A stretch of DNA of 64,000 nucleotides from Neostapfia colusana (Eukaryota > Streptophyta > Magnoliopsida > Poales > Poaceae). The position numbers were made by a program, and so were the translations under genes. Numbering within the stretch: the first letter of the stretch is position 1; every line of letters begins with the position of its first letter. The stretch spans positions 53,233,671 to 53,297,670 of the forward strand of contig JASWHV010000008.1 in NCBI GenBank assembly GCA_030760725.1, read 5' to 3'. Shown here in pieces: positions 1 to 13,200 of this stretch. Below the pieces are notes generated by a model that was given only the letters and a program-made list of their open reading frames with translations, was not told where the DNA came from and made no database searches.

Positions 1-1099
1 AATGGCACATTAGATTTTTCACCGAAGTTATGTTCCGCGAAGGACCAGGTTTCCTTCAACCCTAACCCTTACTAAGTGATCACAAAGATCAAATTCGGTT
101 CTCACAATCAAATGTTTGGGTGATACACAAACTTCTCAGATCTCACCACCCGAATTGGAAGCTTCCGGATGAAACCTAGCCGTCTAGAAGATGAATCCCC
201 AAGAGTAACAAACACGAATGCAAGATGACAATGAAATAAACAAATCAAAACCCAATCCAAATACACCCTAAACTCAAATCCTCTCTCAATCTCAACTACC
301 CTCGCAAAGGTTGGAGTCTTGGTGCTAGAGAGTAAAAAGGGAGGCTAGAAGAGCTTAGGGGTTGCAACTACAGAGCTAGGGTTCCTTGAGATTAGGGTTA
401 GACCTAGAGAGAAGTCTCTTATACGGGTCCGTTTGATATGACCATTGCAACAATTAAAGTCCGGATATTTCTAGAGTCAACACCGGACAAGTCTGGCCTT
501 GAAGTCACTGACAAGTGACATCCTCACCAAACTTTTATTTGAAATAAAAAAGATTCTAAGTTCGGACATGTCCGGACCAAGTCCAGACCTACACAGAGAG
601 CATTCTTCCACATTCTCATCTGGACATTCCAGATATTCGGACATGCCTAGACCTATACAGAGAACTCTTTCATTACACCGTGTTCTATATAAGTCCAGGG
701 ATTTGGACATGTCTTTCTGGATAATTCCGTAGCCTCGGTAATGCCGAACCAAGTTCTAACAAGTTCAAATCTATATAGAGAGCAGTTAGTCATGTGTACA
801 TGTTCGGACATTTTATGCAAAACCCACTAAGCACTTTGCTACAGTCGCATAAACATTTATGGATTTAGCTTTGACCACTTTCTCATTCCCATCTATGTCA
901 TATCCGTCTAGATAGTACAATGTTGCTATACTAAAAAAATAAAATCCTAGCACTAAGTATAGCTCCATGCTGCTTTTTTCTTTTTTTCTTTTGAGGGATC
1001 CATACTATTTTAATATTTCAAAATCTGCAATTATTCTCATCCAAAATTATAAGTTCTTTAATTCTTTGTCATTAATCAATCAAAACCCACATGGGAAGC
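1..1099. other. Unassigned AT-rich segment, possibly an LTR fragment on the minus strand
   Basis: I see no convincing gene. Read on the minus strand, 1-430 looks like the transcribed part of a plant LTR: a TATA-like box (GTATAAGAG, plus 416-424) followed by a CT-rich leader without long frames. Positions 430-800 hold several copies of a GGACATGTCC-type palindrome (clearest at 563-574), and 960-1000 is T-rich. No LTR end or second copy is visible, so the LTR idea is inference. Confidence 0.3.
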
Positions 1100-2098
1100 T
1101 TAGATGCACTTTTAGCTACAGAAAGAATTAACATAGTCGTCGATCATATTATAAGCCTAGCAAAGTCTTCCTTTGTGCGAGGGCAAAATATCTTTGAATG
1201 ATTCATCATTTTACATGAGACTACTCATGAGCTCCATTGCAAAAAGAAGAAAGAGGTCATTCTTAAGATTGACTTTGAAAAGGCTTATAGTAAGGTTAAA
1301 TGACAATTCTTGTTCCAATTGTTGAAAATGAAAGGATTTATGGAGAAAATGATTTCTTGGATCAAATCCTTTGTTATATGTGGAAGTGTTGCCGTTAATG
1401 TTAATGATGACGTCGGGCAGTTTTTCTAGACTAAAAATCCTTCGACAAGGAGATCCGATTAGTCCAATTTTATTTAATATTATAGCGGATATGCTTCCGA
1501 TTCTACTAAAATGAGTGCGAGAAAATGACCAGATTACTGGGGTGTACCTCATCTAGTTGAATATGGTCTATCAATATTACAATACATGGATGATACATGC
1601 ATTTTTTATGGACCATGACCTGGACAAAGCTTAGAACATGAAACTATTCAGACATGGTGAAGCCCACAATGTTGTGGACGAGTATATATAGCTCTTTGGA
1701 TGAAAATCATAGAACCTTTCAATAAGATAGGAGTCATGATTCTTTACAAGAAATTAAAAAAATGCTATTTTGAATATGTTTCGAAGAAAGACTTAGAAGT
1801 TGGAAATAAAAGCAACTATCCCCGGGGAGCAGGCTGGCATTGATTGATTCCATGCTTTGTGGCCTTTCTATGTACATCATGTCTTTCTTCCTAATTCCTA
1901 GAGGTGTGTTAAAAAACTATATTATTTCCAATCACAGTTCTTCCAGCAACACGAGAATAAGCAAAAGTATTGCATTGCAAAATGGAATATGCTATGCCGA
2001 CCAAAGGATCAATGTGGTTTAGGAATCCTAGATTTAGATCATCAAAATAGGGCTCTGCTAAGCAAATGACTTTATAGATTGCTAACAAGGGTACATGG
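1100..2098 (+). pseudogene. LINE (non-LTR retrotransposon) reverse transcriptase remnant
   Basis: A decayed LINE reverse transcriptase, which in an active element copies its own RNA at a nicked target. Pieces in changing frames appear in the right order: a SSFVRGQNIF-type segment (about 1166-1198), ILKIDFEKAY (about 1260-1288), LRQGDPISPILFNIIADML (about 1440-1495), the active-site segment LQYMDDTCIF (about 1573-1602), then SMLCGLSMYIMSFFLIP (about 1850-1900) and AKWNMLCRPKDQCGLGILDLD (1980-2040) from the RT C-terminus. Many stops and frameshifts interrupt it and the endonuclease end is missing. It stops sharply at 2098, where a gypsy LTR begins, so it is the oldest recognisable layer. The RT family is secure; the clade is not assigned. 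Confidence 0.85.
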
Positions 2099-2510
2099 TG
2101 TTGGGTGTTCAATTTGACAATATGTTTTGCAGGTGAAAAGTGCCGAGAAACATGGTGCGCGAGGCAGTTTTATCATATAAATCCAAGGTGCAAGTGCGAG
2201 GGTGGGGAAATTAGACAGCAACCGAGATTTACCTTGCAGCAACAAGATAAAAGCGCCAAAACTGCAAGATGACGAGGCTGAAGGAAGACTTAAGGAGATT
2301 TTGGGCTAAACTTGATAATGTACCACCGGACACTTGTATGAAATATTGTAAATAGGTTCTAAAAGGTGGAGATATGACATATTCGTGTGTACATGTCGAA
2401 GATATAAGTTAGCGACAGGATATCTTATAGTATAATTTTGAGATAGAGAATAATCGTAGTTAGCTAAGATTCCAAGATGTATTAGATCTACTTAAAGGCG
2501 GCCTGCAGCC
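2099..2510 (+). repeat. Element C 5' LTR, first part
   Basis: Starts TGTTGGGTG and shares with A's LTR the early TTTTGCAGG stretch, the ATTGTAAATA segment and a motif ending in CTAAAGGCRGC near 2490-2510. It breaks at 2510, where A begins, and resumes at 24418. Together the two parts make about 653 bp, close to A's 717-bp LTR. The five bases before it (2094-2098, CATGG) would be the target duplication; the partner lies outside the window. Confidence 0.65.
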
Positions 2511-3227
2511 TGTTGGGGGTGATAAATGGTTGTGGATTTTGCAGGTTGGAGGAGCTAGAAAACAAGGTGGAAAGGGCCTTTTATCTCAAGAATTCAAGGT
2601 GCAGAAGACTTAGGCAGGAGAACCTACCCGAGACTGGAGGAACGCTTGCGGGAAGTGTTTTTTTTCTTGGAAACTCAAGATACAAGCGCCAGGATGGGAG
2701 TTCGACCCGAGAAGACTGAGTTACCTCGTGGCCGAAAGATAAATCAGCTAAACCGCAAGATGCAGAGCCCAAGCAGGATATAGGCATTCTCGGTAGAATT
2801 CAAAAACGTTGTAAATATTAGATAGCGCCGTGTCAGCATTGTAGAAGGTTTTGCACGACATTTGGCCGTGACTTAGAGATAAGTTGAGTCTTGTCTAAAC
2901 TTAGAAAATCAGATCATTCAATTTGTATCGAGTCTTTCTAAAGGCAGCTCTCTGCCGAAGAGATCACGAATCAATCAAGTCGATCAATACAAACTTTTCG
3001 TTCATCTACTTTTCCTTATGTTTTCATAGTTCGTAGCTTAGTTCTCGTAGTTCTTTGTTGCTTTGGTGAGAAAAGTGTCCGTCCCTCTTCACGTAAGTAA
3101 GACTTATCACGTTCCTGACCTCAGGAACCTTACTTCTATCCAAGTTTCGGTGTCTAACGCTGAAATTTGCCGTAGTACAGGTGATTTTGATCATCTGTTG
3201 GTGACTCCATCATCTGTCCCATGAACA
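2511..3227 (+). repeat. Element A 5' LTR
   Basis: 717 bp, TGTTGGGGGT to ATGAACA, aligning along its length with the 3' LTR at 23762-24417. Shared blocks include TTTTGCAGGTTGGAGGAGC, the GAATTCAAAAACGTTGTAA segment and the tail before the primer site. The two LTRs differ at many bases and by indels, so A is old compared with F or the Sirevirus. Confidence 0.85.
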
Positions 3228-3231
3228 GAAT

Positions 3232-3249
3232 TGGCCACTCCGCTGAGGA
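3232..3249 (+). other. Primer-binding site of element A
   Basis: TGGCCACTCCGCTGAGGA lies four bases after the LTR end and begins with TGG, complementary to a tRNA CCA end. The matching site in C (24663) reads TGGCGACTCCACTAGGG. I cannot name the tRNA from memory with confidence. Confidence 0.5.
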
Positions 3250-3326
3250 GAGACGTCATTCCCATTGACCAAAATCATCTACTACGTGATCGACATGTTC
3301 TTGTACCGATCACAGCCGGGAAGAGC

Positions 3327-3382
3327 ATGGCTGATGCGTCCAGGAGGAAAGCCAACGGCAAAGCCGTTGACATGAGCAACGT
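3327..3382 (+). pseudogene. Element A gag, first 18 codons
   Basis: ATG at 3327 opens a frame (MADASRRKANGKAV...) matching the gag start of C at 24755 (MVEASRRKADG...). The frame is cut after AACGT (3378-3382) by LTR H and resumes at 18461, where the sequence continues in line with C. Confidence 0.6.
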
Positions 3383-3643
3383 TGTCACAACCTGAATTTT
3401 GAAACCGACCAAAATCGTCCCGAAACCAATAATTTAGAGAATCACAGCATATACTGAATTCCAGTTAAGCCAAGGCATGTATATATGTAGGTACGTGTCG
3501 GCTATAGAGATTTATCATCAAACAACAAACAAGAGTAGGGAACTGGATCTTGAACCAACGCTTATTGAAAAACAACATATACACATGAACAGCTCAAACC
3601 ACTTAGCTTATCCTAATAGGCAGACACGAAAGAGAATTGATGG

Positions 3644-3763
<120 letters not shown>

Positions 3764-5289
3764 TATATGCTAGCCATCACGAGCCAAAATTAATAAGAAA
3801 ATCGAGAGCCAGTTATCTCAAACCATAACCCACGAAGCAAATTACATAAACGTACCCCACAAAACCCAATAACAATAATTTAAACACAAAAGTCAAAATG
3901 TTAGCAAAGTGTCATATATATGAACATCACAGCTAATAAATTGATTAAAACAAATAATATAACTGACCAAATAGTTGTAGGTATATACACACACGAATGT
4001 GGTAAACTCTAATATGAATTCTACAAATAAATCAAGTAAGAAAATAGGAACTCAGGTGGCATATGTATATTTACATACATACACATATGCATACACATAC
4101 ACGCATGTATATACATGCACATATATACGTAAATATCTATGTGACGACCTTTAGTCTAGTGTCCATAACAAAGTAAAGTATGAAACATACTAAGTATTAA
4201 CGAGTTACTCAAAGAAAACCAAATCCAAATTCAAACATAAGTTCAAAACTCCAGCCTTAGATGAATCTGAATTCCTATTATTTTCCTTCCTTCGGGCTCA
4301 GCCCAATTTTTCCCAGCCGGCCCACACTTCCTCCCCTCATTTTTTTTCTTCTGCAGCCCGGCCTGCTCTCCTTCTTCTGGCATGCAGCCCAGGCGGCCCA
4401 ACTCTTCCCTCTTTCCTTCTCCCCAACCCGATCCGGCCCAAGGCAAACCGCTTTCTTCCTCCTCTCTCCATCGGCGCTCAAACCACCCGATCCCAGGGAT
4501 CCCGACGACGTGGCACCCCCGCCGGTGCCCTGTCGCTTCGCCCCCTCGCCGTCCCGTCGACCGTGCGCAGCGCGTGACGCCCCCTCCCCGTCATTCCCGG
4601 CTGCCCAGTCGCATCACAGGAATCCTGGCCGGCTCTGCGCAAAATTAACTCGGCCGCACCGCCTCAGAGCCCTGCCTCACCGAACCGCCTTCACCGGCCT
4701 ATTTAGCAAGCAATCTCCATCCCTCCCAGCTCGCACGGCAACAACAGAGACATCCCCAAGGAAACCGGGCGCCCCTAAGCTCTCCCCGCGCTCAATTTCG
4801 GAGCTCGCTCTTTTTCTTCCCCAATGCCAGTGAACCTTGATTCGCCAACTCCGGTACGTCCCTCCCACTCAGTTTCCTTCTACAGCACCCTCGTGCCTCC
4901 TCCCTTCTATCCCGCACAAGAACGAGCAAGCCCAAGCGCCACAGCTATGTGCGTACCGAGCACCGCCGCTTTATGGCCGCCTCGGCCCGCCGCCTGCCGC
5001 TCTGGAGCCTCCCCCGGCTAGGTCAAGCGCCCCAAACCCATCCAGACGCCTCTGAGCATGCGCTAGACCGTTCAATCGCAAGAAATTGAGGGTGTGTGCA
5101 TGGTTCCACGGTGAACCACCACCGCTGCCACCTCCGGCGAGCCGCCGGTGCCGCACCGGTGAATTTCACCATCGCTAACCGCTCCCATTTGGCTCCCCAC
5201 GTCACGGAGATCACCATCCTGCAGTAGCTTAGGTGGCACGAAGAAAAGGTCGTAGCTCCGGCTAGCTACTCCGGCGAGCCACCACCTCA

Positions 5290-6720
5290 CCACAGCCCGG
5301 CCAATGTGGCACCCATGTGGCACACATGTGGTATACGTGTGGCATGCCACATCATCAAATCTGTACATGTGGCTGCACAGTCACACTCCCCCCTAAGCCC
5401 CCATTGCTTGTGTGGCAGATGAGGTGGCAGCCAACTCAACACTTTTGCCCACATGGCAGCCCAGTCAGCATCAACCTCATTGCCACACCAGCCTAGTCCA
5501 CCCAGTGTTGGTTCAGGACCCTCCTGTGGACCTGGCTCACATGAACCAAAGGCACAGAAGCCCCTGTAAGCCATGGCCCACCTGTCAGCCACTAGAGTTA
5601 TGCAGAAATGCTACAACCACCCCTAAGTGTACACAATGCTCCATAAAATATATTTTAGGTGCAAAAAATTCCAGAAAAATCCCAAAAAATAGGAATAGGC
5701 CATTAGAGTGTAGTAGCATGCAGGGATTACCCGAATAATTTCAAGAAAATTAGTTAATCACTAACAATTGTCCTAAAACACTTAATCAACTAAGGAAAAT
5801 TAGGAAAGGATAATAAGTGCTCTCCAAAATGGTCATACCCAACCTGACAACAATAATATAAACCATTTAAATATTTCTTGGCCACTAAGATGCAACACAA
5901 ATTAATAAATTTCCCAAAATAGATCTTTATGATCATTTAAATAACTGAAGAAATATCAAAAGAAAAGTCAGCACTCCGGCTAGCCTCACGGGCCGGCAGC
6001 CCCTTCCCCACAGGTAGCATACGTGGCGCCCGTTTGGCACCAACGTGGCATGCCACATCAGCAAAAATGCACACTTAGATAAACAGCCATCACCACCTCA
6101 GCAAAGGCACACATGTGGCAGCCACCTCGCACACCACGGTCTAGGTGGCGCCCACGTGGCACACACGTAGTGAACGCGTGGCATGACACATAAGCAGTTT
6201 AGAACACATGGCATCCAAGCTAGCACCATGACAGCAAAGACACACGTGTGGCAACCACCTCAGCATCTTAGGTGGCAGGCCGGTCATTAGCCACCTCGGC
6301 AGTTCTGTCCATGTGGCAGACCAGCGGGGCACCACATCAGAGAGCGTGAACAGGTGTCAGCCCCGTCAGCGCCAACTCAGACGGATAAACCCTTTTGCGG
6401 ACGTGGCAACTGAGGTGGTAGTCACCTCGGCAGCCTGACCCATGTGGCAGCCTAGTCAGCTGCCACATTACTGCCACCTCACTCTGGTTCGCAAGGACCA
6501 GTGGGAATCAGCTCTGTAGACTTGGTCCACATACACCAGAGACACAAGCGCTACGCTAGACCGTCTAGCCCACTTGTCAACTTCCGTGCACGCAAGGAAA
6601 TTGCTAGGGATACCACTAGTGTACACAGAAACTTATAAAATACATTATAGAGTATAGTAGAAATTTCAGGAAAATTTCAAAAAGATAGGAATGTACTATT
6701 CGAGTAGAGTGGCAAAAAGA
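5290..6720 (+). repeat. Diverged direct duplication rich in GTGGCA motifs within LTR H
   Basis: Two related modules, about 5290-5740 and 6015-6720. Each goes from a GTGGCATGCCACATCA-like start through many TGTGGCAGCC/ACGTGGCA repeats to a common tail (CTAGTGTACACA or TAAGTGTACACA, then TAAAATA-TAT, AATTTCAGGAAAATTTCA-like, ATAGGAAT). Exact ACGTGGC occurs at 6021, 6043, 6154 and 6401, and outside the module at 4508. ACGTGGC is the core of plant ABRE/G-box elements (established); any activity here is inference. Confidence 0.6.
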
Positions 6721-7470
6721 CGAGGCCCAAATAAACCTTAGAAAAGTCCCTAAATCCTAATAATGATATTAACCCATCTAGTTAGCTCGGGAATTTGGGG
6801 TAAACTTGTGCTTAACTATCCAAGCGATGAAATCACCCACTCAAGCCGCAAATAAAAATATACCTTACGCTGAAATTTCTATAGGACTCCATACAACCAC
6901 ACTACTAAGGTTTTGTTTGGATTTCTTGGAGTTCTTTTAGATTCAACGCTGATTCACGTGAATTACGTACTATAGCAAACGAGGAATCCGATGAGGAACA
7001 TGAAGACCTAGACTACAAGGAATTTCTGGAAGCCTATGAAGGCAAGCTCTAACTTCCTTGATCATGATTGCTCCTATAAATTTACAAAATTGCCCTGATA
7101 GCCTATTTTTATATGCATGTTTTTCATGATTATTTTTAAACGTTGTGGTAGCTAAGACCCACTTGAATAGTGGTTGCTTCTCCGTGTAAGAAGTCTAGCC
7201 GACACGATGGTTTTGACGGTGGTACTTGCCCCTCAGTTAATCTAGCTCGATGACGTGGGCTAGCCGTTACACTAGCAAGTAGCATACTGCCTCTCTCTCC
7301 ATCCAAGGCCAGAGTACTTGCTAGGTGATGGTCACATGCCTGACATGTGAAGTGCCACGAACCCCTCCTTGACCTTGTCAACTTACTTCCTTGATGCACT
7401 AAGGCCCCGTCGTCACACTATAATGTGATGATGCGTGTGATTCTTTGAAAGTAGAATGATTAGGAACCCT

Positions 7471-7488
7471 CACGATGTTCACATCGTG
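7471..7488. other. Perfect 7-bp inverted repeat in LTR H
   Basis: CACGATG-TTCA-CATCGTG can form a short hairpin, about 190 bp before the Sirevirus insertion point. Function unknown. Confidence 0.5.
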
Positions 7489-7677
7489 ACTCACTACAAT
7501 TAATCATCGGATCTACGAAAAGTGTTGAAAGGTGTCTAGGTGGTGTGAGGTAGGAAGTAGGTTGGGGAATTGTGTTATACAACTTGTGTGGGGTGAAGTG
7601 GGGAAAAAGGAATGATTGAGGTGGGATTTGGTGAATGTGTAGTGCGTGCTTCGGTGTAGTCCACCTGTTGTGGATAT

Positions 7678-9300
7678 TGTAGGATCGAAGAGCACGTGAA
7701 AAGCTACCAGAGGGGGGGTGAATGGTAGATTAAAACTTTTCGCAGCGGAAACAACAAAAACCCCTCAGCAAAAAATCAATCGGTTAAAGAAACCGTGTGT
7801 GCAAGTGTTTTCAAACGTGTTAAACCGTGAAAAATCAAGTAGAGAGGTAGAGAATCAAGTCACGGATCTAATGCAACAAGAATCACTTGAAAACACGCAG
7901 TAAAACTTGAGATACGATCAAAACATTAAACGAAGATCAATCTGTTCTACCCGATATAAAACAGATCTGCAACGCTGCAAAGAAACTCGTGTATCTCAAA
8001 AACTACAGATCCGAAGCTCGTGAAAATTTCACAGATGATAGATAATTGAGTTGTGAAGACAACCAAAAAAGAATCACGTCAATCGGATCTGTAAAACTCG
8101 AGTTATGAACGAAACACCCAAGCAACATCGGTCTGTCCAGAAACTCGGCGAGAAAAACTTGACGAAAAACAAGTCGGGTGAACAAGGCACAAAAGCTCCT
8201 CGAAACTATGAACTTTATTCAATAGAAACACAAGAGGAACAGTCCAAAGTCGTGCACCACGAGCTCTGACCTCCCTTGCTTATATAACCAGCTCTATGGC
8301 CAATCCAATTCAAACCAGGACTCCTACTCCTACTTGGATTCAAACTGTAACTTCCAATACTGCTAAACACTCTTCTATACGCAGATAGAAGCAATCTTAA
8401 GACTTCCAAACACCTTAGGAACATCCCAAACATTCCTAAAACAACTCAAATTCGTAACCCACACGAAATCCTATCATAACCAACTCAAAACTTTCCATAT
8501 TTGAGTCAAACACGACTCAGCCGCAGCCTGAGTCCATAACCTAGTCGGTTGGACCTTTCCGACCAATTCTTTACGTCCACTTCTCTTCATCACGCCTTGG
8601 AACAATGTTGCCACGTCCATGCACTCCTTGCACACGTGCAAACACCTTCCAACGACGTACACGCAACCTTTATATGCACTGCCCTTGAACCAAACATGCT
8701 GCGCGACCTCCCGATCAACTCAACCACAACTCCTCCCGAACTTGGTTGTTGGAACCTCATCTCCTCCCTGAGACTAGTCCAAGGATCCCGTCACCAGCCA
8801 TGTATTGAACTCAAGCAGCGCCTGCACATGAATAAACAACCAATTCTTCCGAGCACAAGTCCTCGACTTGACTCACGTTAGTTCGAAAACCACAACACCT
8901 TATATGAGCACGTCACATAAGCATGTTGCAAACCATATCAAATGATAACAGCCATAACCACCAAAACACACCAAAAACTTAGAAAATTAATACTAAGCAA
9001 ACCTTCCCATAAAGCAAGTTTGAAACATTGCGAGTTAAAAGCAAAAACAAAACGCTGCAGTTCTACAAGTTGAACTTCACGGGAGCTCCCTAAAAACAAG
9101 CTCCAGACCTCACAGAAGCTCTCCGGACCTTGCAGGAGCTCTCCGGACCTTGCGTCGGACCTTGCCAACACTTGGCAGACCTAACAAAGAACTTGTCGGA
9201 CCTTGCCACAGAAGAATGTTTTGGCAATATTCAAAACTTTGAATGTTAATGCTAACTTTTATCCTAATTGCCAATGTATTCAGCACACATAGGTCTCACA
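7678..9300 (-). repeat. Sirevirus 3' LTR
   Basis: 1623 bp. On the minus strand it starts TGTGAGACCTATG and ends CTTCGATCCTACA. It matches the 15795-17418 copy throughout with scattered substitutions. The main polypurine tract lies directly outside it at 9301-9311. Confidence 0.95.
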
Positions 9301-10288
9301 ATCTCCCCCTTGATGAATGCATTGGCAACACCAATTAAAATCCGAACATTGGCTTATGAAAAGTTTTGAAAAGCTTTGAAAACTCATTTCTCCCCCTTTA
9401 TTAATTTCTCCCCATTTTTAAAATCAGAGAAGGAAGAAAGTGTATAACATATGCAAAGTGTAAAAAAAATCTCTCCTTATACATATTTCTCCCCCTTTGA
9501 CAATGTATTCAGCAAGGTTCAAAGGAGAAATTTTTAAATGTTATGAGCATATTATAACATATACATACAAAACAAAGCTCATCCAAGTCATACTATCAGG
9601 TTATTTACACTATCACATCAATGAGATACATAAAGTAGTGTAAGCCATGCTAGAGATCAAATATATTTTTCAGTTTAAGCAAGTCATGATCTCCCTTACT
9701 CAACTATTTCAAAAGCTGAAAACATGACACGTGTTGCTGCATTTTTATTATTCATAATCATTTAAGACACAAAGTTGATCATATGATATTTGCAAGAGAT
9801 TATATGCCGCATCAGCCTTATTGCAAGAGACCAACCAAGCCAAGCCTATGTCATTTGACAATCAGAAGCTTAAGGACATGGTTTTAGTCATACACAATTC
9901 CTTCCAAGTTCATATCTTAGTGCAATGATAAGCAATCTCAAAAGAATAAGTGCGATGCTTGCATATTCTCTTGATGTTTTCTCAATTTTTTATTTGAAAA
10001 CTCAACATGTGAGCTGATCACTTGATTAATTTTTTATGATTAAAAGCACTTGTGAGCACGCAACAAGTTCAAAACAGCAAGAAAGTTCGATCATGACCAG
10101 ATTTAGTGTAAGTAATTATTCTAATTACTAGTCATGGCAAAAACTACAAAATATATAACATGAGTAATGTAGTAAGAACTTTCAGCCTGTAAAAGGAATC
10201 ACAAAGTCATATATGTATGCAATACTATGCTCATATTATTTTAGTTTCAGATTCACACATAGACTTTCAAAGTTCCAAAAACTCCCCC
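9301..10288 (-). other. Sirevirus 3' untranslated region with multiple polypurine tracts
   Basis: About 1 kb of non-coding sequence between the pol stop and the 3' LTR. On the minus strand GGGGGAG occurs at 9303-9309 (adjoining the LTR), 9390-9396, 9489-9496 and 10282-10289 (at the pol stop codon), with a near copy at about 9408. Repeated polypurine tracts at this place are known from Sireviruses; the LTR-adjacent copy would prime plus-strand DNA synthesis. Confidence 0.8.
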
Positions 10289-13200
10289 TCAATTTAAGCC
10301 ATGAGGATGCATAACCCCTATTTCACTATGAATGAAACAAAAACGAGTGAAATCCAAAGGTTTTGTAAAAATATCAGCCAATTGTTGTTCGGTATCGACA
10401 TGGTGAAGCACAATGTTTCCTTTTTCAACATTATCACGAAGAAAGTGATACCTAATGTCAATGTGCTTAGTTCTAGAGTGTTTCACGGGGTTTTTAGCAA
10501 TACAAATTACACTAGTGTTATCACAAAACAGTGGAACACTATCTAAATCAACCCCATAGTCCTTAAGTGTTTGAACAATCCAAAGAATTTGTGAGCAAGC
10601 GCTAGCCGCAGCTACATATTCAGATTCGCCCGTGGATTGTGCAACTGAACTTTGTTTTCTAGAGGACCAAGCAACAAGTGAATTACTAAGAAAATGACAA
10701 GCACCCGAAGTACTTTTCATATCAATCCTACAACCCCCAAAATCAGCATCCGAAAAAGCTTTCAAAGAAACGGTTGAGGAAGAAGGAAGAAAAATGCCAA
10801 ATTCTTGAGTTCCATGTAGGTACCTGAGAATCCTTTTGATGGCTTGGCGATGTGAAGCACGTGGAGAAGCTTGAAAACGTGCACAAAGACATATGCTGAA
10901 TTGTATGTCCGGTCTTGATGCCGTGAGATACAAAAGTGATCCAATCATACTTCTGTATTCTTTTTTATCGACCGGGTCACCATCTTCGTCAAGTTCAAGT
11001 GTTGTTGCTGTTCCCATTGGTGTCCGAAGAGGCTTGCATTTGTCCATGTTGAAGCGCTTAAGAAGGTCCTTTGTATACTTAGTTTGATGCACAAAAGTTC
11101 CTTCTTTTATTTGCTTGATTTGCAGCCCCAAAAAGTATGTGAGTTCTCCCATCATACTCATCTCAAATTCTGAACTCATCATAGCTGAAAACTTGGACAC
11201 GAGATCATGAGAAGCACAACCAAAGATAATATCATCCACATACACTTGAACGAATAATGAGTCATTGCCATGCTTAAGTACAAAAAGAGTTTTATCAACC
11301 TTGCCCATGGTAAACCCCTTTTCATGTAAGAATCTTTTTAATCTATCATACCATGCTCTAGGGGCTTGTTTTAGACCGTACAAGGCTTTGGACAGTTTGT
11401 AAACATGATTAGGAAAATTTGGATTTTCAAAACCCGGTGGCTGCTTAACATAAACCTCCTCCTCTATGTAGCCATTAAGAAAAGCACTTTTAACATCCAT
11501 TTGATATAACTTGAAACCTTTAGATGCAGCAAATGCTAATAAAATTCTTATAGCTTCTAATCTAGCAACATGAGCAAATGTTTCATCAAAATCTAGACCT
11601 TCAATTTGAGTGAAACCTTGAGCAACCAACCTAGCTTTATTCCTAACCACAACCCCATCCTCACTTTGCTTATTTTTGAATACCCATTTAGTTCCAATTA
11701 ATGTGTGACCTTGAGGTGGAGGTACAAGTTTCCAAACATTATTTCTTTCAAAATTTTCTAACTCTTCTTGCATGGCATTAATCCAAGATTCATTAGTGAG
11801 TGCGTGTGATATATCCCTGGGTTCAAAAGAAGCAACAAAAGCAGAATGAGCATGAGAGTTTGGATCACAAAACCTGGACCGAGTGACTCGTTCATGCAAG
11901 CTTCCAATGATTTGTTGTGGAGGATGACTTTTGAGTACTCGGAGGGGAGTAGACACTTCACAAGCACCTTCTTCTTCATGTTCGGGCCTTTGATTAGGAG
12001 AGCTTGTTGATTGAGGAAGGTCCGAACCAGCAGTAGTGACTGTTGGTGCTGGTTGTGGTGCAAAATCAGCAGCTTGATCGTTATTTACTTCCGAGTTTTC
12101 GGGCAGCAGCACCACTTCTTCATCTTCTTCAATAAAAATACTCTCCCCCTGCGGATATGGATCCGGACCTGCAATATCGGAGCTATTACTTGGGCTAGCT
12201 TCATCAAAAGAAACCTCGCAAGTCTCCACAATTTCGTTAGTGTCAAGTAAAAGCACACGGTAGCCTCTAGTATGAGATGGATAACCAAGAAACATGCCAT
12301 CAACAGATCTAGCTTCAAATTTATCAAGATTACCATGTTTCTTAACAAAGCATTTGCAACCAAAAACCCTAAAGTGTGTAACACTAGGCCTATGTCCAAA
12401 CCGGAGCTCATATGGGGTTTTTCCAAGCTTAGCATGCAAGAAAACACGATTTGAGACATAACAAGCGGTTGCAATTGCATCAGCCCAAAATTTCCTAGGA
12501 GTTTGATATTCATCAAGCATAGTCCTAGCCATCTCAACTAAGGTCCTGTTCTTTCTTTCTACGACACCATTTTGTTGTGGTACATAGGGTGAAGAGTATT
12601 GATGATCTATTTCATTTTCAGCACAAAAGTGATCAAAGGATTGGTTTTTAAATTCAGTTCCGTTATCACTTCTAATTGCTTTTAATGATCCTGGGTGATC
12701 AATAGATAATCTAAGAAATAAAGTTCTAAAATGACTAAAAGCTTCATTCTTAGATGCCATAAAATAAACCGAAGAATATCTGGAATAATCATCAACAATC
12801 ACAAGCACATACCATTTACCTCCGAAGGATTGAACACGTGCCAGACCTACTGTGTCAAGATGTAAAAGTTGTCCCGATTCAGCTGTCATGGTCATTGTGA
12901 GAGGAGCATGTGAACCTGCAACAAACTTAGCATGTCTACGAGAAGAGCACACAATATCATTGTCCTTTTTAAGCTTCGGCAGCCCACGTATGCGATTGAG
13001 AGCACTAACACGAGTGAGATGATCAAAGCCTATGTGACCAAGTCTACGATGCCAAAAATATAGATCCTTTGTATCATTAGCAACTAGACACCGATGCTTA
13101 GAAGTTGACAAATCAAAATCAGCTTTAAAAACTCTTCCAAACCTAGACATGTTAAACAAAAGCTCACCTTTTGAATCTACAACCTTGCAGCAATTTTTAG

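Noticed and set aside
4261..4833. 190-codon Pro/Ser-rich open frame
   Set aside because: Lies in the GC-rich promoter-like block of LTR H; composition alone explains the open frame and no domain is seen.
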